Shown: piece by piece, positions 25,336-34,452 of the stretch
Numbering within the stretch: the stretch's first letter is position 1
How the letters are laid out: each line of letters starts with the position of its first letter
NCBI GenBank assembly: GCA_045577735.1
Contig: JAZNIY010000028.1
Coordinates: 1-56,704, forward strand
Source of the DNA: Stercoripulliclostridium_A sp045577735
GTDB taxonomy: Bacteria; Bacillota; Clostridia; Christensenellales; DTU072
DNA length: 56,704 nucleotides
Reading direction: 5' to 3'
Notes under the pieces: generated by a model
What the model saw: only the letters and a program-made list of their open reading frames with translations
Database searches by the model: none
Told to the model about the DNA's origin: nothing
Made by a program: the position numbers and the translations under genes

Positions 25336-26277
25336 ATGAAAATTCTTATTATTTTCGCCGGTGGCACGATTGGTAGCACCATTAAAGGGAATTGTATATC
25401 GATAGATAGTGGCAAGCCCTCCATTTTAATGGAAACCTATCGCAAAAGATATGGGCTTAATTTTGAGTACGAAACGCGCACGCCCTATATGGTGCTTTCC
25501 GAAAACAACACTGGCAAGAACTACGTTGACTTGGTTAATTGCATCTTCGACAACATTAACGACGGATATGACGGAATTATCGTAACACACGGAACCGACA
25601 CCTTGCAATACACCTCCGCCGTGCTTACTTATGCACTAGGAAATAATACGATTCCGGTTTGTGTAGTTTCTTCCAATCACCCCATTGAACATCCCGATGC
25701 AAACGGCATAGACAACCTTCGCGGAGCCATTAAGTTTATAGAAGAAAAAGGTGGTAAAGGTGCATTTGTGGTATACAAAAACGATGATGATAGGTACCCA
25801 AAGATTCATAGAGCGAACAGACTCCGTGCCGGATACGTCTACACCGATAGAATAGATTCCATCTTTGACATGCCCTACGGCTATTTTGATGAAAAGGAAC
25901 ACTTTGTACCTAACCCCGCCTACGTTGACCTCGAGGGAGATTTTACTCCTGTCGGTAGATTAAACGTGGGGCCACAATGCAATTTTATTTACCGCATATA
26001 CCCTTACGTTGGCATGGTTTACCCTCGTTTCCCTAAAACGGTAAAATACGTGCTACTAGATTCTTTCCATAGTGGAACGATAGACACGGCATCGGACGCT
26101 GCACTAGAGTTTTATAAATACTGCAAAGATAACGGCATTAAGTTATATTTAACCGGGCTTAAAAATGCTATATCTTATGAAGGCACTTTGAAATACAAGG
26201 AACTCGGCATAACTCCTCTTTATGACATTGCTCCTATTGCTGCCTATATTAAAGGTTGGCTTTACGGAAAACTATAA
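25336..26277 (+). CDS. Asparaginase-family protein
   Basis: 313 residues. Both catalytic threonine motifs of L-asparaginase type I/II enzymes are visible: FAGGTIGS at about residues 6-13 and VTHGTDTLQYTSA at about 90. It would hydrolyse asparagine to aspartate and ammonia in the cytoplasm (no signal peptide). The C-terminal domain is shorter and less typical than in AnsA, so a related amidase or glutaminase role is possible. The start has AAAAGGAG upstream. Confidence 0.82.
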   Translation: MKILIIFAGGTIGSTIKGNCISIDSGKPSILMETYRKRYGLNFEYETRTPYMVLSENNTGKNYVDLVNCIFDNINDGYDGIIVTHGTDTLQYTSAVLTYALGNNTIPVCVVSSNHPIEHPDANGIDNLRGAIKFIEEKGGKGAFVVYKNDDDRYPKIHRANRLRAGYVYTDRIDSIFDMPYGYFDEKEHFVPNPAYVDLEGDFTPVGRLNVGPQCNFIYRIYPYVGMVYPRFPKTVKYVLLDSFHSGTIDTASDAALEFYKYCKDNGIKLYLTGLKNAISYEGTLKYKELGITPLYDIAPIAAYIKGWLYGKL

Positions 26278-26279
26278 CA

Positions 26280-26304
26280 AAAAAAGGAGCGAGGCTCCTT
26301 TTTT
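26280..26304. terminator. Bidirectional terminator
   Basis: A-run, GGAGC-GAG-GCTCC, T-run. It serves the asparaginase gene and, on the other strand, the RibD-like gene whose stop it touches. Confidence 0.85.
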
Positions 26305-27007
26305 ATTTTATGTAATTTATCCATAATCCATTATTTGGAAGTGGCTTTATTTCTTTGAGTTTAAAGGATTCTAACACGTCCTTTCCCTTAGCGCTAAACA
26401 AGTCTTTTCCCTCTTTGTCACCATCGATGACAGGCACCATTACTAGACTTAATTCATCAATCGCTTTTGCGTTAAAGAAGAGCGTATCTGTTAGACCACC
26501 TCCCTCCAACAAGATAGTCTTTATTGAAAAAATATCACTTAGTTTAGTTAGCATCAAGTCAACGTCCACTTCCTCTTTACCACAAATCAAATAGGATATT
26601 CCCTTGTCTTTTAAAAAGGCAAAATATTCGTCACTTGCTTGCTCTGTCAATATCTCTATAATATGGGCATTGTCATAGCCGGGATCATAATCCTTTATTT
26701 CCGAACCATACCAACCCAGCCTACCGTGTGGGTCAATGGAAATAGCGTAGTACCCCCACTTCTTTGCAACGTAGTCCACTCTCTCTACACTTACTCCAAC
26801 ATAGTTGCTCAAATCGGGTTTTACCCCGCCGGTAAAGCTTCCCTCCATAGTAACCCTACCACAACAATACGCATCGGCTTTATATTCTCTATTAATGGAA
26901 TAATACTCCTCCGTTAATGCCGTGGTGGTGGGTAGATCCATATATTTACCAGTTACCTTGCCGTCTATGGAAACTAGCATATGTAGTATTACGTAGGGCT
27001 TGCTCAT
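26303..27007 (-). CDS. RibD C-terminal/dihydrofolate reductase-like protein
   Basis: About 234 residues of the RibD_C/DHFR-like fold: YVILHMLVSIDGKVTG at the start, DPHGRLGW, and the cofactor-site LLEGGGLTDTLFF. Such enzymes reduce pyrimidine or pteridine intermediates with NADPH; the deaminase half of RibD is missing, so it is a stand-alone reductase. The start at 27007 lies one base past the aldo/keto reductase stop (TAATATG), so the pair is coupled. Confidence 0.8.
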   Translation of the reverse strand: MSKPYVILHMLVSIDGKVTGKYMDLPTTTALTEEYYSINREYKADAYCCGRVTMEGSFTGGVKPDLSNYVGVSVERVDYVAKKWGYYAISIDPHGRLGWYGSEIKDYDPGYDNAHIIEILTEQASDEYFAFLKDKGISYLICGKEEVDVDLMLTKLSDIFSIKTILLEGGGLTDTLFFNAKAIDELSLVMVPVIDGDKEGKDLFSAKGKDVLESFKLKEIKPLPNNGLWINYIK

Positions 27008-27008
27008 A

Positions 27009-28118
27009 TTATTTACCGAACTCCTTTGCCGTTTCTTCAAGCAATTTTCTTATGGGTAAATGTTGGGGGCAAGCATCTTCGCACTTACCACATTTAATGC
27101 AATCGCTAGCCTTTCCTCCGTGTTTTATGTGAATGCTATAATAATACGAAGAATTAAACGTTGAGTTCGCCCTTTTATCGTTTAAACATGCAAACAAATC
27201 GGGTATTGCAATCTTCTTTGGGCAACCATCCGTGCAGTAACGGCATCCCGTACATTGAATTGCATTTTGTTTGCGATATATTAGCTTTACCCTATTAATG
27301 GCATTTTGTTCCTCTTGGGTAATGGGCTTAAAGTCTTGCATATAACTAAGATTGTCGTTCATCATTTGCATGTTGCCCATGCCTGAAAGCACCATAAATA
27401 TACCCTCGAATGAACAAGCGTACCTAATAGCATAACTAGCATAGGAGCCACCGCCTAACTCGTCAAATACTTTTTTAGCCTCGGCTGGCAGTTTTACAAG
27501 AGTACCCCCCTTAACGGGCTCCATTACTATAATGGGCTTATTGAATTTTCTGCAAACGTCATAGCACTTTTTACCCTCCACAGACGGATCGTCATAGTCA
27601 ACGTAGTTAAATTGAATTTGTACCACCTCTATTTCGGGATAATCGGTTAGGATTTGTTCAAGGACTTCTGCTTTGTCATGGAATGACAAACCTACGTGCT
27701 TGACTTTGCCCTCTGCTTTTAATTCAAAGGCTGTTTCATAGGCTCTACAAGCTTTGAAAGTTTCATATATCTTTCTATCTTGTGCGTGCATCAAATAAAA
27801 ATCGAAATACTCAACGCCACAGGCCTTTAATTGCTTTTCAAAGAGTGGTCTAATATCCTCTTGCTTTCTAAAAAAGCCACCGGATAGTTTATTAGTAAGA
27901 ACGTAGTCCTCCCTTTTGTAACGCGAAGTTAAGCACTTTCTCAACGCCCTTTCCGAACGCATTAACATATAGCCGTGAGCTGTGTCGAAATAGTTAAAGC
28001 CTGCGCCTATAAACGCATCTACCATCTTATTAAGTTCTTTGTAGTCTATCATTTTGAACTTATTGGTGGGCAACCTCATGCATCCAAAACCAAAATTCTT
28101 TTTAACTTCCGGGAACAT
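27009..28118 (-). CDS. Aldo/keto reductase with C-terminal 4Fe-4S ferredoxin domain
   Basis: 369 residues. The TIM-barrel aldo/keto reductase part has FGCMRLPT, NYFDTAHGYM and VKHVGLSFHDKAEV. The C-terminus carries two CxxCxxCxxxCP clusters (CTGCRYCTDGCP and CIKCGKCEDACP). This fusion is common in anaerobic Clostridia and Bacteroidetes; it is thought to pass electrons between ferredoxin-type carriers and a carbonyl substrate. Co-transcribed with the RibD-like reductase. Confidence 0.9.
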   Translation of the reverse strand: MFPEVKKNFGFGCMRLPTNKFKMIDYKELNKMVDAFIGAGFNYFDTAHGYMLMRSERALRKCLTSRYKREDYVLTNKLSGGFFRKQEDIRPLFEKQLKACGVEYFDFYLMHAQDRKIYETFKACRAYETAFELKAEGKVKHVGLSFHDKAEVLEQILTDYPEIEVVQIQFNYVDYDDPSVEGKKCYDVCRKFNKPIIVMEPVKGGTLVKLPAEAKKVFDELGGGSYASYAIRYACSFEGIFMVLSGMGNMQMMNDNLSYMQDFKPITQEEQNAINRVKLIYRKQNAIQCTGCRYCTDGCPKKIAIPDLFACLNDKRANSTFNSSYYYSIHIKHGGKASDCIKCGKCEDACPQHLPIRKLLEETAKEFGK

Positions 28119-28231
28119 ATTTACTCCTTATGTTTTATGTTTTTATTCTAATAAAATCACAATACTTAACCATTGCATACGGGATAACGTAACAAAAAAA
28201 CACGGGTATGGATTCTTCCACCAAAATCCGC

Positions 28232-28933
28232 TTATTCGATGTATATCCACAAATAGTTTGAATATGTGCTTTTAAGATAATTTGCGTTTGCTTGTGCGTT
28301 ATTAAGTTCCATTGTGATAGACTTGTTACTATCTACAACTTCCCATCCATTTGCATTTTCAAAATATACGCTTTCTAACAGAACACAATTCTTAAAGGCT
28401 TGTTTCTCAATCAGCCGTACATTTTCAGGAATGGTTGTAGTGGCTAGTTTTGTACAGTTGCTAAATGCACTTTCCTTAATTTTCGTTAATTTCCTTGACC
28501 ATTCGATTTCTTTTAGTTTCACACAATTACTAAATGCTCCTACGCCAATAGTTTCCACGCTATTTCCCATTTTAACCCTTTCCATGTTAACACATTTTTC
28601 AAAAGCTCTGTCTCCAATCACTTTTACGGTTGAAGGTATTTCAACGGAAACTATATAACTATTTGATCTAAAAGCGCCTTCAGCTATTTCTACGACCTTT
28701 CTACCGTTAATTTTATTAGGAATTATAAGATCCCCATAGTTGGAGTATAATACATTATTTTGGTAACCCAATATTTTAACGCCACCTTCAACGGAAATAA
28801 ATCTATAGGTGTCGGCAATATCTTCCTGTTTTTGTTGTAGATATGGAATACCAAAAAAACAGCCAAGAAGAATTGCCAAAGCCAAAACAAGCGATATAAA
28901 TATAACTATAACAATACTAGCTTTTGATTTCAT
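28232..28933 (-). CDS. BspA-like leucine-rich repeat protein with membrane anchor
   Basis: 233 residues. An N-terminal hydrophobic helix (about 6-28) anchors it outside the cell. Then come four to five LRR_5 repeats of about 23 residues with the pattern I-P-x-x-V-x-x-I-x-x-x-A-F-x-x-C (EIPSTVKVIGDRAFEKCVN and similar). Such domains bind host or neighbouring cell proteins. The start at 28933 has GGGGAGG upstream; an earlier in-frame ATG has no ribosome site. Confidence 0.85.
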   Translation of the reverse strand: MKSKASIVIVIFISLVLALAILLGCFFGIPYLQQKQEDIADTYRFISVEGGVKILGYQNNVLYSNYGDLIIPNKINGRKVVEIAEGAFRSNSYIVSVEIPSTVKVIGDRAFEKCVNMERVKMGNSVETIGVGAFSNCVKLKEIEWSRKLTKIKESAFSNCTKLATTTIPENVRLIEKQAFKNCVLLESVYFENANGWEVVDSNKSITMELNNAQANANYLKSTYSNYLWIYIE

Positions 28934-29025
28934 AAATCCTCCCCATAAATGACAAGTGTATAAATAAATTATATTACATTTTATATTAAGTGTCAAGGAA
29001 CACATATTCTTTACAACTATATACA

Positions 29026-29054
29026 AAAGAGCCTACCTTGAAGGTAGGCTCTTT
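29026..29054 (-). terminator. Intrinsic terminator after the DUF4234-like gene
   Basis: AAAGAGCCTACCTT/AAGGTAGGCTCTTT stem followed by TTTTGT on the minus strand. Confidence 0.8.
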
Positions 29055-29068
29055 ATTAACAATAAAGA

Positions 29069-29569
29069 TTAGCTAAACTCGTTGAAGTCTTCTGAAATAT
29101 AATTCATGGACTTAATTAGTTTATAGTAGAATATCCAAGGTCCTAACCCAAAGAGTAGGATACCAACAATACCCCAGCCCCAGAACGTGCCGGAGCTAAA
29201 CTTGTAATCTATGTTGCGACGCTTTAGGGCTTTACCTATTCTATCGCAGAACTTATGTTGCCACACGAAAACTGATATACCTAGAGTAATGGTGCTTAAA
29301 GCCATCATTAGGAAGTAACTCATGGTTCTTTCGCCATCGTGCCTACTTTCCATAATGTTTAAATCAACTTGCATACGATACAACATATATGCTGAATATA
29401 TGCCACCTGTCAACACTCCAAAAAGTACGTACTTCCACAACCTGCGTTCTGTGTCCATAACAATTCTTGGTGGTCTAGGACGTCTGCGTCTTCCCTGTCC
29501 ACCGTATGGCATCATCGCAAATGGATCCATACCATAGCCATAATCTTCTTCATAATCATGTCTGCTCAT
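29069..29569 (-). CDS. DUF4234-like small membrane protein
   Basis: 166 residues. After an Arg/Pro-rich cytoplasmic head (RRRRPRPPR, about 27-35) come three or four membrane helices; LTGGIYSAYMLYRMQVDLN fits DUF4234, a family often found with secreted or envelope proteins in gut Bacillota. It lies 12 bases after the MACPF lipoprotein gene with its own ribosome site (GGAGG), so the two are likely one transcript. Confidence 0.7.
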   Translation of the reverse strand: MSRHDYEEDYGYGMDPFAMMPYGGQGRRRRPRPPRIVMDTERRLWKYVLFGVLTGGIYSAYMLYRMQVDLNIMESRHDGERTMSYFLMMALSTITLGISVFVWQHKFCDRIGKALKRRNIDYKFSSGTFWGWGIVGILLFGLGPWIFYYKLIKSMNYISEDFNEFS

Positions 29570-29581
29570 CTTCGTTCCTCC

Positions 29582-31570
29582 TTATTCTACTTCTACGTAA
29601 AAAGTTTGATTTATGCGCCAATTCGTCCAAAAATCATCACTCTTAAGACTACTTGGACCCCAAGTCTTGATTTCATACAATACAGAGATGTTGACAGTAC
29701 AGTTTTGCGTAAACAAATTGCTATCAATAATTGTTAGAACGCTTTCTGCGCCTTTTTCCTTAAAGGCATCTTCCAGTAAAATCTTTCTTTGTGGTGATCC
29801 GTCATTGTAGTCTACTGTTGCTACTATTAACCCATATCCAACCTGTTTTGCTCCCACATTATATGGTAGATTATATAAAGTTTTTTCTGTATAATCATCA
29901 AATATAAAACTCTTTTCAACATTTCCTGCTATAGGTAAATTAGTAGTGTCATAATTTATGAAAAAGTTAATAGAAGAAGTTGCCCCTTTCTTCATTTTTA
30001 ACGTATTTCCACTAACCTCTGTGTTTGTAACATAAAACTTACCAAACTCAAAGTGATCATGTTTATACTTGATATCAGTACGAGTGTCAGGCTGTGTGTG
30101 ATTGAACCCATTGTCTTGCTTGCAACTTAAAGACGTAGTATTTATATATGAATTTTTATAAACAGGTTCTACTGGGGCATTATAATGACGCTCATATTTC
30201 TCCAAGAATGCACTATTGCTTGTTTCTACTTGGTTATTAAAATAGCTTGATAATTTAGCTTTTGCATTAGTATATTCGCTAGGTATTACGTCCCACAAAG
30301 AAACCAAACTTCTTGCCGGTAATCCTACAATAACACTCTTTTCTACACTCATATTATTCATAGAATCAACCCAAGAACCATAATTTGAAAGATAATCTTC
30401 TAACGATAATGCTTTAAAATTTGCTCCACCAATTGCCCTGGCGGTAAAGTTTTCACTAGTGGTTCCTGTTTCCATTCCTAATTGCGCTGCTAAACTAATA
30501 GACGTGGAGCTTCCAGCCGAAACTAGTTTTCCTAGTGCTGCATTAACGCTAGATTCATACTTGAACGCTGTGTTAACATCCCATTTGGTAGACGTATTTC
30601 TAATGTATGAATAACAGGATATTTTTCCACCATAATAACCTGCCAAAACAGCATGTGTGCCGTAGTTTCTAACAATTTGCTCTGCACTCTTCGTTCCATT
30701 TTCTAACGCGCTAATATCCGAAAGAAAACTTTCTGACAAAACGTTTTGGAATTGATTAATATTATAATACTCGTCTATTGCTACTAGATTTGCTCCAAAG
30801 TATTGTGAAGACATATGATAAATTTCATTTGCCGTATTTTCATATTCAACACCAGCGCTAAAGCCAAAAGAATTTTCTAAACCAGCACTAAACACGTTGC
30901 CATAACTTGCGCCAGCACTAAACGATTGTTTAAAATCAGCGTTAACGTTAATATAGAACTTTTCCATAGAGCTTCCAGTATAGGTTTCTGATTCCATATC
31001 TCCAACGTATTGTCTATACCAATTTAATGATGCCAGTTTTGTAGGATCGAAAACCTTTCCATAGCCTATGGACTCTGCAGTAAAGTTTGCGTATTCATCC
31101 GTAATTACATTGATGGTTCTTCCTATTCCGTAATAGGTTGAATTAGAATCAGTAGAGTTTACAATTGAGTCGACTACTTCATCGTTTAGCTCTTCTTTTT
31201 CCGAACTTATATTGTTGTCATTTCCACTAGATGCATTTTTGTAGTAAACAAAAGTGATCTCCTCTGAATAATCTGAACTTAGTTTAATGTATCCGTCTCC
31301 GACAGCTTTTACTTTTACTGTGTAAGTTTGTCCATTTACCAAGTTTAATGAAGACAAATCAAACGAAGTGTTTGGACTTTCTTCCTCATTCCCATTAATA
31401 AATATTAAATACTTGCTAGCTCCATCAACACTATTCCACTTAGCTACGCCATTTTCAACGTGCAAATTTTCCGGAACATCCAAGATCGATTGCACCATGG
31501 AACATCCTGCAAGCGAGAAAACCATTATCGCTAATAGGACAATAGTAATTATGAAAGTTTTCTTTTTCAT
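29582..31570 (-). CDS. MACPF-domain lipoprotein with N-terminal Fn3-like domain
   Basis: 662 residues. A lipoprotein signal ends at SLAGC (lipid Cys23). Residues about 31-108 look like a fibronectin III domain (VENGVAKWNSVDGASKYLIFING). Residues about 145-460 carry the MACPF/perforin signature: YGTH at 303-306, six residues, then GG at 314-315, followed by amphipathic Ser/Ala/Gly-rich strands and GLPARSLVSLW. MACPF proteins form pores; gut Bacteroides BSAPs of this fold kill relatives. A lipid-anchored version in a Gram-positive would act at the cell surface on neighbours or host. It is driven by a promoter with two operator copies and a divergent XRE gene. Confidence 0.8.
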   Translation of the reverse strand: MKKKTFIITIVLLAIMVFSLAGCSMVQSILDVPENLHVENGVAKWNSVDGASKYLIFINGNEEESPNTSFDLSSLNLVNGQTYTVKVKAVGDGYIKLSSDYSEEITFVYYKNASSGNDNNISSEKEELNDEVVDSIVNSTDSNSTYYGIGRTINVITDEYANFTAESIGYGKVFDPTKLASLNWYRQYVGDMESETYTGSSMEKFYINVNADFKQSFSAGASYGNVFSAGLENSFGFSAGVEYENTANEIYHMSSQYFGANLVAIDEYYNINQFQNVLSESFLSDISALENGTKSAEQIVRNYGTHAVLAGYYGGKISCYSYIRNTSTKWDVNTAFKYESSVNAALGKLVSAGSSTSISLAAQLGMETGTTSENFTARAIGGANFKALSLEDYLSNYGSWVDSMNNMSVEKSVIVGLPARSLVSLWDVIPSEYTNAKAKLSSYFNNQVETSNSAFLEKYERHYNAPVEPVYKNSYINTTSLSCKQDNGFNHTQPDTRTDIKYKHDHFEFGKFYVTNTEVSGNTLKMKKGATSSINFFINYDTTNLPIAGNVEKSFIFDDYTEKTLYNLPYNVGAKQVGYGLIVATVDYNDGSPQRKILLEDAFKEKGAESVLTIIDSNLFTQNCTVNISVLYEIKTWGPSSLKSDDFWTNWRINQTFYVEVE

Positions 31571-31599
31571 AAATTCACCCTCCTAAAAAAGATAAGTAA

Positions 31600-31650
31600 A
31601 TTATAGTATAGAATTTTCTATATGTCAATATATTGAATAGAATTTTCTAT
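31600..31650. promoter_or_regulatory. MACPF promoter with twin operators, shared with the XRE gene
   Basis: Minus strand TTGACA (31623-31628), 17 bases, TATAAT (31600-31605). The 14-mer ATAGAATTTTCTAT, a near palindrome, occurs twice: at 31608-31621, filling the promoter spacer, and at 31637-31650, just before the XRE start codon. Binding there would repress the MACPF gene and the regulator itself. Confidence 0.75.
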
Positions 31651-31661
31651 ATACTACCATT

Positions 31662-31877
31662 ATGGAAAACGTGCAATTTAGTGAGATTTTGAGGGATATT
31701 TTAATAGAAAACAACCTAACTCAGGTTGCTTTTGCTAAGCTTGTAGGTGTAAAACAAAGTCAAGTAAGTGAATGGTTAAAAGGTAAGGCAAAACCCGGTT
31801 ATGATACCCTTAGGCAAATGGCTATTGCACTAAACGTTTCACCCTCTTACCTCTTGGGATTAAGTGATTACAAATGA
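31662..31877 (+). CDS. Minimal XRE-family regulator, 71 aa
   Basis: A single Cro/C1-type helix-turn-helix domain: VAFAKLVGVKQSQVSEWLKGKAKP spans the HTH (about residues 18-41), followed by LRQMAIALNVSPSYLLGL. There is no sensor domain. It faces away from the MACPF gene across a 91-base gap holding two operators, so it most likely represses both. No ribosome site precedes the ATG; TATACT stands six bases before it, suggesting a leaderless mRNA. Confidence 0.85.
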   Translation: MENVQFSEILRDILIENNLTQVAFAKLVGVKQSQVSEWLKGKAKPGYDTLRQMAIALNVSPSYLLGLSDYK

Positions 31878-31930
31878 TTCATTATATTAATTTTTAAGTT
31901 AGAACAATAAAACAGTTCTTAAACAACCAT

Positions 31931-31965
31931 AAAAAACGACCAAGTTCAAACTTGGTCGTTTTATT
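31931..31965. terminator. Bidirectional terminator
   Basis: AAAACGACCAAG, six-base loop, CTTGGTCGTTTT with A-runs and T-runs outside. It ends the XRE gene and the convergent membrane protein gene. Confidence 0.85.
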
Positions 31966-31975
31966 TTAATATTTT

Positions 31976-32692
31976 CTATTCTGCCTTTTTACTTTTAGTA
32001 AAGAAGTTTTGTACTGCCGTCTTGGCTTCGTCAAGTTTTGTCTTGCCTTGCTCGGCTATTGCTTGGGCGTATTCTACACCTTGATTGTACTTTTCACCAA
32101 CGAACTCTTTGCCTTGATTATATTTTTCTTGGGCAAACTCCCTACCCTGTTGCACCTTGGCATCTATTGTTTCTCTTAGATGTATCAACCAATGGTATTC
32201 TTCTTTTAGTTCCTCTATGTCTCTATTAATGCTATCTATTAGGTAATTCTTTAGCGTTTCTATCAATACGCTTATTAGTTCAATAATGACGGTTATTACC
32301 CAAAGTATGATTAGTAATGTTGTCATTATTATGGACAATGGCGACACCATACTTGCTGCAATGAACATGCCGTAAAGGGTAACGCCTAAAGAATATGCCT
32401 TAACCACTATCTTTACACACTTTAATGCGTGTTTGGTTTTGCGAACTCCTCGTATAGTAATAACCCTTTGTTTTTTCAAGAGTTCTTTTTGACCAATGGC
32501 AATAGTAACCACGAGCATCAATGCCGTTATACCAAGCAATATGCCGTTTACAATATCGTTGCCAAGTGAAAATACAAGAGCAAGAATGAGATATACTATC
32601 ATCAATATACTCATTCCGTAATCAAATATCCATTTTACTACGTTCCAAGTTTTTGAGATTCTATTTAGTGCTTCTCTAGTATGAATAAACAT
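31976..32692 (-). CDS. Hypothetical membrane protein with repeated amphipathic tail
   Basis: Not recognised. 238 residues: hydrophobic helices at about 22-45, 49-66, 95-115 and 118-145, then a soluble tail with imperfect 11-residue repeats of the type GxEFAQEKYNQ (three copies between about 187 and 217) ending in a Lys-rich helix. The tail looks like an extended amphipathic helix that could lie on the membrane or form a coiled coil. It starts 17 bases past the SGNH hydrolase stop, in the same operon. Confidence 0.7.
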   Translation of the reverse strand: MFIHTREALNRISKTWNVVKWIFDYGMSILMIVYLILALVFSLGNDIVNGILLGITALMLVVTIAIGQKELLKKQRVITIRGVRKTKHALKCVKIVVKAYSLGVTLYGMFIAASMVSPLSIIMTTLLIILWVITVIIELISVLIETLKNYLIDSINRDIEELKEEYHWLIHLRETIDAKVQQGREFAQEKYNQGKEFVGEKYNQGVEYAQAIAEQGKTKLDEAKTAVQNFFTKSKKAE

Positions 32693-32709
32693 ATTATTCC
32701 CTATTTCTC

Positions 32710-33450
32710 CTATTTTTCTAGCCCCATCACGGCTTCTGCAAAGGCTTCCGCCATGGCTGTTTGTCCGTTCTTGTCGGGATGTATGCCGTCAAGTTTGTAC
32801 CATTCGGGATGGTCTTTCGTAATAGCAAAAGTGTCGACAAGGGTAAGATTATATTCTTCTGCAAGTTCTTTAATGGCTTGGTTTATAATGTTGATGTTCG
32901 CGCCGTTAATGTCATACATATAGTCGCCTTCATTTGCTCCATGAACGTAAAAACCTGCATTTACAGTTGCAAGAATAATTTCGGGAGAACTTTCAAGTCC
33001 TTGATATATTTCAATAAGTTCCTTCATCGCTTGCTTAAAATCGGCCTTTCCACCATTAAAGTTGTAGGGTTTGCTATCGTTTGAGCCAAGCATTAAAATA
33101 ACGATATCGGGTTGGTACTTCTTGCTCTTTTCATAAAGCTTTGTTGCACGATATGATTCATCATTATTCTCTTGAGCCGTCTTTGCACTAAAACCAAAGT
33201 TTTGTACGTGATAATCATCGCCTAGCATATCTCCAAGTTGGGCCGGATAGGTGTTTTCAAACCAATTTATTACACTCATTCCATAGGTTATGCTGTCACC
33301 TACACAAGCAACTTTAACTTGTCCTTTCTTAGCCTTTGTGGGCAAATGCACGTCGGTACAACCAACGTACATTGCAACACCAAATACAAGTGCTCCAATA
33401 ATTACAACAATAACTAAAAAACTTATAATTTTTCTTTTTAACTTTCTCAT
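32710..33450 (-). CDS. SGNH/GDSL hydrolase, membrane-anchored
   Basis: 246 residues. After an N-terminal hydrophobic helix (about 8-28), block I GDSITYG places the nucleophile at Ser53, block III is MLGSND, and block V is DGIHPD. It is an extracellular esterase or lysophospholipase, perhaps acting on acetylated polysaccharide. The ribosome site GGAGAGAAGG supports the start. Confidence 0.87.
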   Translation of the reverse strand: MRKLKRKIISFLVIVVIIGALVFGVAMYVGCTDVHLPTKAKKGQVKVACVGDSITYGMSVINWFENTYPAQLGDMLGDDYHVQNFGFSAKTAQENNDESYRATKLYEKSKKYQPDIVILMLGSNDSKPYNFNGGKADFKQAMKELIEIYQGLESSPEIILATVNAGFYVHGANEGDYMYDINGANINIINQAIKELAEEYNLTLVDTFAITKDHPEWYKLDGIHPDKNGQTAMAEAFAEAVMGLEK

Positions 33451-33539
33451 ATCCTTCTCTCCAGCGTTGATACTTCGATTTTACCACAATTTACCATCGC
33501 ATTCAATAGGAAAAACGCCCTATTTACATTTTTTGTGCA

Positions 33540-33569
33540 TTGACATTCATATTCATTTGATTTTAAAAT
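33540..33569 (+). promoter_or_regulatory. Promoter of the NlpC/P60 gene, leaderless layout
   Basis: TTGACA at 33540-33545 and TAAAAT at 33564-33569 are 18 bases apart. The ATG follows six bases after the -10 with no ribosome site. Confidence 0.6.
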
Positions 33570-33575
33570 AAAATT

Positions 33576-34439
33576 ATGAAAAAATATTTAATCATTTTAG
33601 TAACGTTTAGTTTACTCTTTACCATTTCTGCTTGTTATAAAAATCCGGAAAAAGAAACTCAAATAATCGAAGATGACAACTCGCCAGATATTGTAACTGA
33701 TTCCACTATTTTAGATACCCAAACCACAATAGAAACGCCAGTCCCACCAACCGAACCTAGCGACAATAACGATGAAGTAATCAACATGGGAACACCCACT
33801 ACACAAACAAATTATGCTTACTATCTTAGTTCCAAGGTTGACTCTCTTAACGTGCGTAGTAGCAATAGTTCAACGGCATCGAAACTAGGAAGCATAAACA
33901 AAGGTGATATGCTGTCCTATAAAGGTGAAAGTGGCAATTGGTATCGCACCGTTTACAAAGAAAAAGACGCCTACGTACATAAAGACTACGTACAAATAGT
34001 AAAAATTGCAAAGGGAAATGAACAAACGGAAAAAGTTATTGACGTTGGACTAAGTTTACTTGGCTACCCTTACGTTTACGGCTCGGAACGTTACCACTGG
34101 GGCAATGGTAGATTAAACTCAAACTTTGTACCCGGCAAATACGATTGCTCTGCCCTCATACAGTATATGTTCTACTTCGGTAGTGGCGACATTTTGGAAG
34201 TAACCAGCAAAAAGCAATTCTACCAAGGCAAAGCCATTGATGAACTAAAGCGTGGTGACTTAATGTTTTTCACTAATGCAAACGGCTACTATGCTAGTGG
34301 CATAAATCGCGTTAGGCACGTAGGAATGTATCTGGGCGACAATTACATATTACATACGGCAAGCGACTATGCGGTAATAGAACCTATATCCCAAAAACGA
34401 TGGGAATATTTTATAACTGCAAGAAGAATAATAGATTAG
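33576..34439 (+). CDS. SH3-NlpC/P60 cell-wall endopeptidase lipoprotein
   Basis: 287 residues. Lipoprotein signal with Cys20 (TISAC), a Thr/Pro/Asp-rich linker (about 25-75), a bacterial SH3 domain (SKVDSLNVRSSNSS to HKDYV, about 88-135), and an NlpC/P60 domain with catalytic Cys near 191 (YDCSALIQ) and His near 248 (RHVGMYLG). It cuts peptide bonds in peptidoglycan stems. The gene is single, between its own promoter and a terminator. Confidence 0.9.
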   Translation: MKKYLIILVTFSLLFTISACYKNPEKETQIIEDDNSPDIVTDSTILDTQTTIETPVPPTEPSDNNDEVINMGTPTTQTNYAYYLSSKVDSLNVRSSNSSTASKLGSINKGDMLSYKGESGNWYRTVYKEKDAYVHKDYVQIVKIAKGNEQTEKVIDVGLSLLGYPYVYGSERYHWGNGRLNSNFVPGKYDCSALIQYMFYFGSGDILEVTSKKQFYQGKAIDELKRGDLMFFTNANGYYASGINRVRHVGMYLGDNYILHTASDYAVIEPISQKRWEYFITARRIID

Positions 34440-34452
34440 CTACTACAAAAAT

